Assembly (NCBI GenBank): GCA_036732755.1
Contig: DAINBU010000054.1
Coordinates: 1 to 32,188, forward strand
Direction of reading: 5' to 3'
Length of the DNA stretch: 32,188 nucleotides
Source: DASRRB01 sp036732755
Lineage (GTDB): Bacteria; Planctomycetota; B15-G4; SIAN01
A program made the position numbers and the translations under genes. The notes beneath the pieces were generated by a model. That model was not told where the DNA came from and did not search any database. It saw only the letters and a program-made list of their open reading frames with translations. Below are positions 15,971 to 24,884 of the stretch, piece after piece. Position 1 is the stretch's first letter. Each line of letters starts with the position of its first letter.

Positions 15971-15990
15971 TTAGGACGCTAAGTAAACTT
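15966..15990 (+). promoter_or_regulatory. Putative MarR operator / promoter of the efflux operon
   Basis: An AT-rich patch in otherwise GC-rich sequence contains two overlapping inverted repeats: AGTTAG-GACG-CTAAGT (15969-15984, core TTAG/CTAA perfect) and AAGT-AA-ACTT (15981-15990). TAAACT at 15984-15989 could serve as a -10 element (4 of 6 matches), and no good -35 is apparent. MarR-family proteins commonly bind such short AT-rich palindromes in front of their own gene. The position 24-48 bases before the MarR start suggests autorepression of the operon. Operator identity is inference. Confidence 0.5.
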
Positions 15991-16013
15991 CGCCGCCCGA
16001 TCCGAGGAGCGAC

Positions 16014-16613
16014 ATGGCGCCGTCCGCGAGCCCTGCCCCGACTTCACGCGCGGGTGCCGTCCGCGGCAGTGTCCGCCGCCGCGTCCGCGCCGGCCGCGCG
16101 GCGCGAAAGCCGCAGCGCCGCCGCCACGCGGAGACCGTCCTGCGCGCGCTCGCCCGCAGCTTCGGCCTGGTGCGCCGGATCATGGCTCCCCACATCGGGA
16201 GCTTCGGGATCAGCATCTCGCAGTGGACGGTGCTGCGCACTCTGCAGCGCGCCGAGGACGAGGGGACGGTCGGGCTGCGGCTGTGCGACCTCGGGGCGCG
16301 CCTCCTGGTCCAGCCCCCCAGCGTGACCGGCGCCGTCGACCGGCTGAAGCGGATGGGCCTGCTCACGACGACCGTCTCGTCGGAGGACCAGCGCGTGCGC
16401 GAGGTCCGCCTGACCCGCAGCGGGCGCGAGCGCGTCGCGCAGGTGCTGGTCGGCCAGCCCGAGCGGCTCGCGCGGCTGCTCGCCGGCCTCTCCCGGCCCG
16501 AGCAGGAGGAGCTGCGCCGGCTCCTCGACCTCCTCACGAACCACCTCGAATCGCTGGTCGATCCGCGCGAGACGATCGACGGCGAGGACGACCTCGCGGA
16601 GCGGGGCCAATGA
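16014..16613 (+). CDS. MarR-family transcriptional regulator
   Basis: A 199-residue winged-helix regulator with GAGGAG at 16004-16009, four bases before ATG 16014. Residues 1-~38 form an Arg/Ala-rich extension not typical of the family. From 40 on, TVLRALARSFGLVRRIMAPHIGSFGISISQWTVLRTLQ is the MarR dimerisation helix and first DNA-binding helix. Residues 100-136 (QPPSVTGAVDRLKRMGLLTTTVSSEDQRVREVRLTRSGRE) give the recognition helix and the Asp-Gln-Arg wing. The C-terminal helices complete the dimer interface. It heads the efflux operon with only one base between its stop and the next ATG, so it most likely represses the operon and is released by a small-molecule ligand, as is usual for MarR proteins. 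The ligand is unknown. Confidence 0.9.
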   Translation: MAPSASPAPTSRAGAVRGSVRRRVRAGRAARKPQRRRHAETVLRALARSFGLVRRIMAPHIGSFGISISQWTVLRTLQRAEDEGTVGLRLCDLGARLLVQPPSVTGAVDRLKRMGLLTTTVSSEDQRVREVRLTRSGRERVAQVLVGQPERLARLLAGLSRPEQEELRRLLDLLTNHLESLVDPRETIDGEDDLAERGQ

Positions 16614-16614
16614 C

Positions 16615-17997
16615 ATGAAGTCGATCCTCGGATTCGCGCTGGCCCTCTTGATGGCGGGCGGCGGCTTCGCCGGCTGGCACTGGTACCGCCGCGACGGCGC
16701 CGCCGACGCGCCGCCCTTCCGGACCGCGGCCGTCGTGCGCGGCGACCTGGTCGCCACGATCGGCGCGACCGGGACGGTCGAGCCCGAGGAGGTGATCGAC
16801 GTCGGCGCGCAGGTCGCCGGCGCGATCAATTCCTTCGGCCGCGACGCGGCCGGCCGCCTCGTCGACTACGGCTCGCAAGTCGACGACGGGACGGTCCTGG
16901 CGCAGATCGACGACTCGCTCTACCAGGCCGACGTCGCGCTCGCGAACGCGCAGCTCGAGCAGGCGAAGGCGGGGGTGCTGCGCTCCGAGGCGGACCTCAC
17001 GCAGTTCAAGGCGAAGCGCGAGCAGGCGAAGCGCGACTGGGAGCGCGCCGAGAAGCTCGGCCCCTCCGACGCGCTGGCGCAGGTCGACTACGACGCCTAC
17101 CACTCGGCCTTCGAGGTCGCGGGCGCCAACGTCGCGGTCGGCGAGGCGGCCGTCGTGCAGGCGCGCGGCGCGGTGGCGCAGGCGCAGGCGGCGCTCGACC
17201 GCGCGCAGCGCAGCCTCGGCTACTGCACGATCAAGGCGCCCGTGAAGGGCGTGATCATCGACCGCCGAGTGAACATCGGGCAGACCGTCGTGGCGAGCCT
17301 GAACGCGCCGAGCCTCTTCCTGATCGCCAAGGACCTGAAGCGCATGCAGGTCTGGGTCTCGGTCAACGAGGCCGACATCGGTTCGATCAAGGCGGGCCAG
17401 CCGGTCCGGTTCACGGTCGACGCCTACCCGAACCGGGCGTTCCACGGCGAGGTGAACAAGGTGCGGCTCAACGCCGCCATGACGCAGAACGTCGTCACCT
17501 ACACCGTCGAGGTGACCACCGACAACTCGAGCGGCCGCCTCCTCCCCTACCTCACCGCGAACGCGCAGTTCGAGATCTCGCACGACGAGAACGTGCTGCT
17601 CGTCCCGAATGCGGCGCTGCGCTGGACGCCGCCGGCCGACCGGATCGAGCCCGCCGCACGCGCCGAACTCGAGGCCGCGCGCGCGAAGCCGCCGCACGCG
17701 AAGCGGCCGGCCGGCGCGGCCAAGGAGCCCTCCGACCACGAGGAGCCGGTGCGCCGCGCCAACCTCTGGATCGCCGACGGCGCGTTCGTGCGGCCGCTCT
17801 CCGTCGTGGTCGGCCCGACCGACGGGACCTTCACCGAGATCTCCGGCGACGGCGTCGCCGAAGGGACGGTCGTCGTCCTCGGCGAGGCGCGCGCCGACGC
17901 CGATCGCCCGGCCCCCGCCGGCGCGAACCCCTTCACCCCGCAGTTCAACCGCGGCAACGCCAATCCGGGCGGCACCAGCGGCACGCAGAAGCAGTAG
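16615..17997 (+). CDS. MacA-like periplasmic adaptor (membrane fusion protein)
   Basis: A 460-residue HlyD/MacA-type adaptor anchored by an N-terminal helix (ILGFALALLMAGGGFAGWHWY). The order of domains is clear: first barrel-sandwich strand TVEPEEVIDVGAQVAGAI, a long coiled-coil hairpin rich in Ala/Gln/Lys/Glu (about residues 103-200), second lipoyl half YCTIKAPVKGVIIDRRVNIGQTV, then the beta-barrel (MQVWVSVNEADIGSIKAGQPVRFTVDAYP) and a membrane-proximal domain. A charged Lys/Pro/His-rich insertion sits near residues 345-380. It should bridge the ABC permease and an outer-membrane channel. It lies two genes ahead of the MacB-like permease, matching macA-macB order, and one base after the MarR gene. 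Confidence 0.9.
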   Translation: MKSILGFALALLMAGGGFAGWHWYRRDGAADAPPFRTAAVVRGDLVATIGATGTVEPEEVIDVGAQVAGAINSFGRDAAGRLVDYGSQVDDGTVLAQIDDSLYQADVALANAQLEQAKAGVLRSEADLTQFKAKREQAKRDWERAEKLGPSDALAQVDYDAYHSAFEVAGANVAVGEAAVVQARGAVAQAQAALDRAQRSLGYCTIKAPVKGVIIDRRVNIGQTVVASLNAPSLFLIAKDLKRMQVWVSVNEADIGSIKAGQPVRFTVDAYPNRAFHGEVNKVRLNAAMTQNVVTYTVEVTTDNSSGRLLPYLTANAQFEISHDENVLLVPNAALRWTPPADRIEPAARAELEAARAKPPHAKRPAGAAKEPSDHEEPVRRANLWIADGAFVRPLSVVVGPTDGTFTEISGDGVAEGTVVVLGEARADADRPAPAGANPFTPQFNRGNANPGGTSGTQKQ

Positions 17998-18006
17998 GCG
18001 CGAACC

Positions 18007-18723
<717 letters not shown>

Positions 18724-18734
18724 GGAGGCCCTCC
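18724..18734 (+). promoter_or_regulatory. Self-complementary ribosome-binding site before the ABC permease
   Basis: GGAGG at 18724-18728 directly follows the ATPase stop and sits six bases before ATG 18735. The bases between include CCTCC (18730-18734), its exact complement, so the Shine-Dalgarno sequence could be partly sequestered (GGAG-GCC-CTCC). The stem is only four pairs, so an effect on translation is speculative. Confidence 0.45.
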
Positions 18735-20114
18735 ATGCGCGTCACTCGGACGGTCGGGACGGCCCTGCGCGCGCTGCGGCGCAACGTCACGCGCGCGGTC
18801 CTCACCGCGGTCGGGATCATCATCGGCGTCGCCGCCGTCATCGCGATGATGGAGATCGGCAATGGGTCGTCGACGCAGATCCAGAAGACGATCGCGAGCA
18901 TGGGCGCGAACAACCTGCTCGTGCAGCCGGGCGCCGCGTCGAGCGGCGGCGTGAGCTACGGCGGCAGCAGCGTGATGACGCTCACGCCCGAGGACTGCGA
19001 GGCGATGCTGAAGGAGTGCCCGGCGGTCCGCTCCGCCGCGCCGGTGGTGCGCGTGCGCACCCAGGTCATCTACGGCAATCGCAACTGGGTCCCGATGTAC
19101 ATCTACGGGACGACGCCCGCCTTCCTCGACGTGCGCGACTGGACCGACCTCGATTCGGGCGAGTGCTTCACCGACCGCGACGTCCGCAACGCAAGCAAGG
19201 TCTGCGTGCTCGGCACGACGATCGAGCGCGAGCTCTTCCAGGGCGAATCGGCGGTCGGCAAGGAGATCCGCGTCCAGAACGTCGCGCTCAAGGTGGTCGG
19301 CGTCCTCTCCCGCAAGGGCGCCAACACGATGGGCTTCGACCAGGACGACGTCGTGCTCGCCCCCTGGACGACGATCAAGTCGCGCGTGTCGGGCTCGTCG
19401 GCGCAGACGGCCAACCAGAGCGCGGCGAACGCCGGCGCGGCGGCGGGCGGCACGACCGTGAACTCGCTGAACCAGCTCTACCCCGGCGCGCTCCCCCTCT
19501 ATCCGGTGCCGTCGGCGACGCAGCAGGCCGACTCGCCGATGCCGGTCCGCTTCACCAACGTCGACCAGATCACGCTCGCCGCCGTCTCGGGCCCCGCGAT
19601 GCCGCAGGCGATCGCCCAGGTCTCGCAGCTCCTGCGCGATCGCCACCGGCTGCGCCCCGGCGTCGCCGACGACTTCAACGTGCGCGACATGACCGAGATG
19701 TCGAAGGCGCTCTCCTCGACGACGGACGTGATGACGCAGCTCCTGCTGGTCGTCGCGCTGATCTCGCTGGTGGTCGGCGGCGTCGGGATCATGAACATCA
19801 TGCTCGTGTCGGTGACCGAGCGGACGCGCGAGATCGGCCTGCGCATGGCCGTCGGCGCGCGCGCGCGCGACATCCTGCGCCAGTTCCTGGTCGAGGCGGT
19901 CGTGCTCTGCGTGGCCGGCGGCACGCTCGGCATCGCGCTCGGCATCGGCAGCTCGTGGGTCGTGAGCGTCCTGCTGCACTGGCCGACCGAATCGTCGCCG
20001 GGCGCGGTCGTGGCCGCGTTCGCCGTGTCGGCGACGGTCGGGATCGTGTTCGGCTGGTACCCCGCCTGGAAGGCGTCGCGCCTCGATCCGATCGAGGCGC
20101 TCCGTTACGAGTGA
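18735..20114 (+). CDS. MacB-like ABC transporter permease (FtsX-type)
   Basis: A 459-residue type VII ABC permease. Helix 1 is near residues 16-38 (AVLTAVGIIIGVAAVIAMMEIG). A large periplasmic domain of about 300 residues follows, containing VQPGAASSGGVSYGGSSVMTLTPED and FQGESAVGKEIRVQNVALKVVGVL. The C-terminal FtsX domain has three helices (LLLVVALISLVVGGVGIMNIMLVSVTERTREIGLRMAVGA and onward) and ends with WYPAWKASRLDPIEALRYE, the hallmark C-terminus of MacB permeases. A Gln/Ala/Asn-rich insertion near 218-255 is unusual. With the preceding ATPase it forms the ABC engine of a MacAB-type tripartite exporter. Macrolides, peptides, lipids and siderophores are all known family substrates, and none can be chosen here. 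Confidence 0.93.
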   Translation: MRVTRTVGTALRALRRNVTRAVLTAVGIIIGVAAVIAMMEIGNGSSTQIQKTIASMGANNLLVQPGAASSGGVSYGGSSVMTLTPEDCEAMLKECPAVRSAAPVVRVRTQVIYGNRNWVPMYIYGTTPAFLDVRDWTDLDSGECFTDRDVRNASKVCVLGTTIERELFQGESAVGKEIRVQNVALKVVGVLSRKGANTMGFDQDDVVLAPWTTIKSRVSGSSAQTANQSAANAGAAAGGTTVNSLNQLYPGALPLYPVPSATQQADSPMPVRFTNVDQITLAAVSGPAMPQAIAQVSQLLRDRHRLRPGVADDFNVRDMTEMSKALSSTTDVMTQLLLVVALISLVVGGVGIMNIMLVSVTERTREIGLRMAVGARARDILRQFLVEAVVLCVAGGTLGIALGIGSSWVVSVLLHWPTESSPGAVVAAFAVSATVGIVFGWYPAWKASRLDPIEALRYE

Positions 20115-20142
20115 CGCGCGTCGCCGCCGCGGAGACGAGACC

Positions 20143-21627
20143 GTGAAGACCTCGACGAGACGTGGGACCCTTCTGCTCGGCGCGCCGCTGCTCGCGGCGT
20201 CGTGCCAGGTCGGGCCCGACTACGAGCCGCAGAAGAGCGAGCTCCCCGAGGCGTTCGGGAGCGTCCAGGCGCCGTCCACCGAGCCGATCAGCCGCGTGAC
20301 CCGCGATCCGGTGACGACGGTGCGCTGGTGGTCGCTGCTGGGCGATCCGATGCTCGACGCGCTGGTCGAGCGCGCCTTCGACGCGAATCTCGACGTCCAC
20401 CTGGCGCAGGCGCGCCTGCGCGAGGCGCGCGCCGCGCGCGGCCTGGCCGAGGCGGCGCTCGCGCCCGAGGTCGACGCCTCCGCGGCGTACCGCCGCACCA
20501 GCGCCACCGTCGTCGCGCCGTCCCGCAAGGGCGAGCTGGCCGCGACGCACGACCTCTGGCAGGCCGGCTTCGACGCGGCGTGGGAGATCGACCTCTTCGG
20601 CGGCGCGCGGCGCGGCGTCGAGGCGGCCGAGGCCGACCTGCAGGCGGTCGTCGAGGACGAGCGCGACCTGCTCGTCACGCTCGCCGCCGAGGTGACCGTC
20701 GACTACTGCGAGCTGGTCGGCGCGCGCCGCCAGTCCGCGATCGCGCGCGACAACCTCGAGGCGCAGACGCGCACCGCCGACCTGGTGCGGCGCCGCCAGC
20801 GCGGCGGCTTCGTCAGCAGCCTCGACGTCGCCAACGCCGAGGCGCAGATGGCGATCACGCGCTCGACGCTGCCCGGCTTCGACGTCGCCGCGCGCCAGTC
20901 CCTCCTCGCGCTCACCGTCCTGCTCGACCGCACGCCCGAGGAGCTCGAGCAGCAGCTCGCCGCCGCCGCGGCGATCCCCTCGGTGCCGCCGGTCGTCCCG
21001 ATGGGGCTGCCGTCCGACCTCGTGCGGCGCCGCCCCGACGTGCGGCGCGCCGAGGCGGAGCTCCACGCGGCGACGGCGCGCATCGGCGTCGCGACCTCCG
21101 ACCTCTACCCGAAGATCGCGATCACCGGCGACGTCGGAGTCTCCGCCGACCGCGTCACCGGCCTCGACCGCTGGTCGAACCGCTCCTGGTCGATCGGCCC
21201 CTCGCTCGTCTGGCCCGTGCTCGACTTCGGCCGCGTGCGCGACGCCGTGCACGTCGAGGAGGCGCGCGCCGAGCAGTCGCAGATCCTCTTCCGCAGGACC
21301 GTCCTGATCGCGCTGCAGGAGGTCGAGGCGGCGCTCGTCGCCTACGTGCAGGAGCAGGAGCGCCACATGGCGTTGGCCGAAGCCGTGGCCGCCAACCGCC
21401 GCGCGGTCGGCCTCGCGACCACGCTCTACACGCAGGGGCAGAGCGGCTTCCTGCCGGTGCTCGACGCGCAGCGCTCGCTCTTCCTGGCCGAGGACGCGCT
21501 CGTGCAGAGCGACCGCAACCAGGCGACCGGCCTCGCCGCGCTCTGCAAGGCGCTCGGCGGCGGCTGGGAAGAGGCGCGGCCCGAGCCGACGTCGACCGAT
21601 CGCACCGCCGATCCGAGCGCGCCGTGA
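20143..21627 (+). CDS. NodT/OprM-family outer-membrane efflux channel lipoprotein
   Basis: A 494-residue outer-membrane factor. GTG 20143 starts a lipoprotein-type signal (TRRGTLLLGAPLLAASC, acceptor Cys21) followed by QVGPDYEPQKSELPEAF, the typical N-terminus of NodT-family proteins. Two outer-membrane efflux (OEP) repeats are visible: LVERAFDANLDVHLAQARLREARAARGLAEAALAPEVDASAAYRR, and the second with PSDLVRRRPDVRRAEAELHAATARIGVATSDLYPKIAITGDVG. SFLPVLDAQRSLFLAEDALVQSD is the conserved C-terminal helix. Trimers of this family form a channel through the outer membrane. It sits between the MacB-like permease and the RND pump, so it could serve either; NodT proteins usually pair with RND pumps. 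Confidence 0.92.
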   Translation: MKTSTRRGTLLLGAPLLAASCQVGPDYEPQKSELPEAFGSVQAPSTEPISRVTRDPVTTVRWWSLLGDPMLDALVERAFDANLDVHLAQARLREARAARGLAEAALAPEVDASAAYRRTSATVVAPSRKGELAATHDLWQAGFDAAWEIDLFGGARRGVEAAEADLQAVVEDERDLLVTLAAEVTVDYCELVGARRQSAIARDNLEAQTRTADLVRRRQRGGFVSSLDVANAEAQMAITRSTLPGFDVAARQSLLALTVLLDRTPEELEQQLAAAAAIPSVPPVVPMGLPSDLVRRRPDVRRAEAELHAATARIGVATSDLYPKIAITGDVGVSADRVTGLDRWSNRSWSIGPSLVWPVLDFGRVRDAVHVEEARAEQSQILFRRTVLIALQEVEAALVAYVQEQERHMALAEAVAANRRAVGLATTLYTQGQSGFLPVLDAQRSLFLAEDALVQSDRNQATGLAALCKALGGGWEEARPEPTSTDRTADPSAP

Positions 21628-21668
21628 CGCACCGCCCCCTCCCCCTGCTGGAGCGCTGAGCCGCCGCC

Positions 21669-24600
21669 ATGTGGATCGTCCGCCTCGCCCTGCGCCGGCC
21701 CTACACCTTCGTGGTCGCGGCCCTGCTGGTCGTGATCCTGGGCGTGCTGTCGATCCGGCGCATGCCGACCGACATCTTCCCGGAGATCGAGATCCCGGTG
21801 ATCTCGGTCATCTTCAACTACACCGGCATGTCGCCCGACGACATGGAGAAGCGCATCGTCGCGAACTTCGAGCGCTTCGTGACGACGACCGTCAACGACA
21901 TCGAGCACATCGAGTCGCAATCGCTCTACGGCATCAGCGTCGTCAAGCTCTTCCTGCAGAAGAACGCGAAGGTCGAGGCGGCGACGGCGCAGGTGACGGC
22001 GATCTCGCAGGCGGCGATCCGGCAGATGCCGCCCGGCACCAACCCGCCCTTCATCATCCGCTACAGCGCGTCGAGCGTCCCGATCCTGCAGCTCGCGGTC
22101 GGCAGCGCGACGCTGCCCGAGCAGAGCCTGTTCGACCTCGCCGTGAACGGGCTGCGGCCGAAGCTCGTGACGATCCCGGGCGTGCAGATCCCGTATCCGT
22201 ACGGCGGCAAGCAGCGCCAGATCATGATCGACATCGATCCGGCGCGGATGCACGCCTACGGCCTCTCGCCCTCCGACGTCTCCGACGCGGTGAACGCGCA
22301 GAACCTGATCCTGCCGGCCGGCACCGCGAAGATCGGCGCGCAGGAGTACTCGGTCCGGCTGAACGGCAGCCCCGAGGTGGTGACCGCGCTGAACGACCTG
22401 CCGATCCAGTCGGTGGACGGGCGCACCGTCTACGTGCGCGACGTCGCCCATGTGCGCGACGGCTTCTCCGTGCAGACGAACATCGTCCACGCCGACGGCA
22501 AGCGCGGCGTGCTCATCTCGATCCTGAAGATGGGGTCGAGCTCGACGCTCGAGGTCGTCGACGACATCAAGAAGGCGCTGCCCGGCATCCTCGCGACGCT
22601 CCCCGAGGAGCTCGAGGTGACCCCGCTCTTCGACCAGTCGCTCTTCGTGCGCGCGGCGGTGGAAGGGGTGATCAAGGAGGCGGCGATCGCGGCCGGGCTG
22701 ACCGGCCTGATGATCCTGCTCTTCCTCGGCTCGTGGCGCAGCACGCTGATCGTCGTGATCTCGATCCCGCTCTCGATCCTGGTCTCGATCGTCGTGCTCG
22801 GCGCGCTCGGCCACACCCTGAACGTCATGACGCTCGGCGGGATGGCGCTCGCGGTCGGCATCCTGGTCGACGACGCGACCGTCGAGATCGAGAACATCCA
22901 CCGCAACCTGCACCAGCGCAAACGCCTGGTCCAGGCGATCCTCGACGGCGCGAGCCAGATCGCGGTGCCGGCCTTCGTGTCGACGCTCTGCATCTGCATC
23001 GTCTTCGTGCCGGTCGCGTTCATCAGCGGCGCCGCCCGCTACCTCTTCATGCCGATGGCGATGGCGGTCGCCTTCGCGATGTTCACCAGCTACCTGCTGA
23101 GCCGCACGCTGGTGCCGACGCTCGTCCACCACCTGCTGGCAGGCGAGGTCGCGCGCTACGGCGGGACGCCGGAGGCGGGCGCGAACGGCGGGAACGGCAA
23201 GCGGCTGCGCTTCGACCCGTTCTGGTGGTTCCACGCCCGCTTCGACCGCGCCTTCGAGGCGCTGCGCCGCCGCTACGGCGGACTGCTGGCGTGGACGCTC
23301 TCCCACCGCCTCGCGACGGCGGGCGCCTTCGCGCTCTTCTTCGGCGGCTCGTGCGCCCTCTTCCCGCTGCTGGGGCGCGACTTCTTCCCGTCGGTCGACG
23401 CCGGCCAGATCCGCCTGCACGTGCGCGACGCGCCGGGCACGCGCATCGAGGAGACCGAGCGCACGATTTCCGCGGTCGAGGCGGAGATCCGCGCCACGAT
23501 CCCGCCCGGTGAGCTCGTGACGCTGCTCGCGAACCTCGGGATCCCCTACAGCGGGCTCAACCTCTCGCTCAGCGACGGCTCGATGACCTCGCCCGCCGAC
23601 GGCGAGATCCTCGTCTCGCTCGGGCCGAACCACGCCCCCACCGCCGGCTACGTCGAGCGGCTGCGCAAGTCGCTGCCGCAGCGCTTCCCCGGCGTCGTCT
23701 TCTATTTCCAGTCGCCCGACATCGCGACGCAGGTGCTGAACTTCGGCCTCTCCGCGCCGATCGACATCCAGGTCGCGGGGCCGCAGGGCAACGCGGCGGA
23801 GAACGAGAAGATCGCGCGCGCGATCCTGCGCGACGTCGAGCGCATCCCCGGCGCCGCCGACGCGCGCCTGCAGCAGGTCCCGCGCACGCCCGACCTGCGC
23901 ATCGACGTCGACCGCACGCTCGCGCAGCTCGCCGGCGTCTCGCAGAAGGACGTCGCGAGCGACCTCCTGATCTCGCTCTCTTCGTCGAACCAGACCGCGC
24001 CGAACTTCTGGCTCAACCCGAAGACGACGGTGAACTACGCGATCTTCGTGCAGACGCCGCAGTACCAGATGGCGTCGCTCGACGCGTTGCAGAACACGCC
24101 GATCTCCGGCGGGAGCGAGGGGGGCGCGAGCACCGGCACGCAGCTCCTCGGCAGCCTGATGACGCTGCGGCGCGGCACGACGCCCGCGAACGTCACCCAC
24201 TACGACATCGCGCCCACCTACGACGTGCTGCTCGGCGTCGCCGACTCCGACCTCGGCGCCGTGGCGAACGCGGTGCGTGACGTCGTCGAGCGCCGCACGA
24301 AGGAGCTTCCGCGCGGCTCGACGATCACGCTGCGCGGCCAGGTCGAGAGCATGCGCGCCTCGTTCGACGGGCTCCTGTGGGGCCTCGCCTTCGCGGTGGT
24401 GCTGGTCTACCTGCTGATGGTCGTCAACTTCCAGTCGTGGACCGACCCGCTGATCATCCTGATGGCGCTGCCGGGCGCGCTGTCCGGCATCCTCTGGATG
24501 CTCTTCTCGACCGCGACGACGATCAGCGTGCCGGCGCTCATGGGCGCGATCATGAGCATCGGCGTCGCGACGGCGAACAGCATCCTGCTGATCACTTTCG

Positions 24601-24884
24601 CCAACGACCAGCGCGGCGACGGCCGGTCGGCGCACGCCGCCGCGCTCGCGGCCGGCATGACGCGCCTGCGGCCCGTCGTGATGACCGCGCTCGCGATGAT
24701 CATCGGGATGCTGCCGATGTCGCTCGGGCTGAGCGAGGGCGGCGAGCAGAACGCGCCGCTCGGCCGCGCCGTGATCGGCGGCCTCCTCGCCGCCACCTTC
24801 GCCACGCTGTTCTTCGTCCCCGTCGTCTACAGCGTCCTGCGCCGGAAGGCCCCCGCGACGCACGTCGAAGTGGAGCTGCGCTGA
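21669..24884 (+). CDS. RND-family efflux pump, inner-membrane permease (AcrB-like)
   Basis: A 1071-residue proton-driven RND transporter, normal length for the family, with 12 expected helices in two halves. The N-terminal helix is WIVRLALRRPYTFVVAALLVVILGVLSIRRMPTDIFPEIEIPVISV. The first porter domain contains GMSPDDMEKRIVANFE and QMPPGTNPPFI. TM4 carries LVDDATVEIENIHRN, with D401 and D402 at the positions of the AcrB proton-relay Asp pair. The second half has YFQSPDIATQVLNFGLSAPIDIQVAGP and a TM region ending GRAVIGGLLAATFATLFFVPVVYSVLRR. Its stop shares one base with the following adaptor's ATG. Family members export drugs, metals, lipids or solvents; the Asp-pair and porter pattern fit the hydrophobe/amphiphile group better than the heavy-metal group. 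Confidence 0.93.
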   Translation: MWIVRLALRRPYTFVVAALLVVILGVLSIRRMPTDIFPEIEIPVISVIFNYTGMSPDDMEKRIVANFERFVTTTVNDIEHIESQSLYGISVVKLFLQKNAKVEAATAQVTAISQAAIRQMPPGTNPPFIIRYSASSVPILQLAVGSATLPEQSLFDLAVNGLRPKLVTIPGVQIPYPYGGKQRQIMIDIDPARMHAYGLSPSDVSDAVNAQNLILPAGTAKIGAQEYSVRLNGSPEVVTALNDLPIQSVDGRTVYVRDVAHVRDGFSVQTNIVHADGKRGVLISILKMGSSSTLEVVDDIKKALPGILATLPEELEVTPLFDQSLFVRAAVEGVIKEAAIAAGLTGLMILLFLGSWRSTLIVVISIPLSILVSIVVLGALGHTLNVMTLGGMALAVGILVDDATVEIENIHRNLHQRKRLVQAILDGASQIAVPAFVSTLCICIVFVPVAFISGAARYLFMPMAMAVAFAMFTSYLLSRTLVPTLVHHLLAGEVARYGGTPEAGANGGNGKRLRFDPFWWFHARFDRAFEALRRRYGGLLAWTLSHRLATAGAFALFFGGSCALFPLLGRDFFPSVDAGQIRLHVRDAPGTRIEETERTISAVEAEIRATIPPGELVTLLANLGIPYSGLNLSLSDGSMTSPADGEILVSLGPNHAPTAGYVERLRKSLPQRFPGVVFYFQSPDIATQVLNFGLSAPIDIQVAGPQGNAAENEKIARAILRDVERIPGAADARLQQVPRTPDLRIDVDRTLAQLAGVSQKDVASDLLISLSSSNQTAPNFWLNPKTTVNYAIFVQTPQYQMASLDALQNTPISGGSEGGASTGTQLLGSLMTLRRGTTPANVTHYDIAPTYDVLLGVADSDLGAVANAVRDVVERRTKELPRGSTITLRGQVESMRASFDGLLWGLAFAVVLVYLLMVVNFQSWTDPLIILMALPGALSGILWMLFSTATTISVPALMGAIMSIGVATANSILLITFANDQRGDGRSAHAAALAAGMTRLRPVVMTALAMIIGMLPMSLGLSEGGEQNAPLGRAVIGGLLAATFATLFFVPVVYSVLRRKAPATHVEVELR

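Noticed and set aside
15848..15974. A possible 41-codon small gene starting at ATG 15848 (MEGSPPPSRAVPSS...)
   Set aside because: It has no ribosome-binding site, an Arg/Pro/Ser composition typical of spurious frames, and its end overlaps the probable MarR operator.
21426..24863. A 1145-codon open frame on the minus strand across the RND gene
   Set aside because: It is antisense to a clearly conserved RND permease. Its translation is His/Arg/Asp/Glu-rich low-complexity sequence without any fold, as expected for the complement of GC-rich codons.
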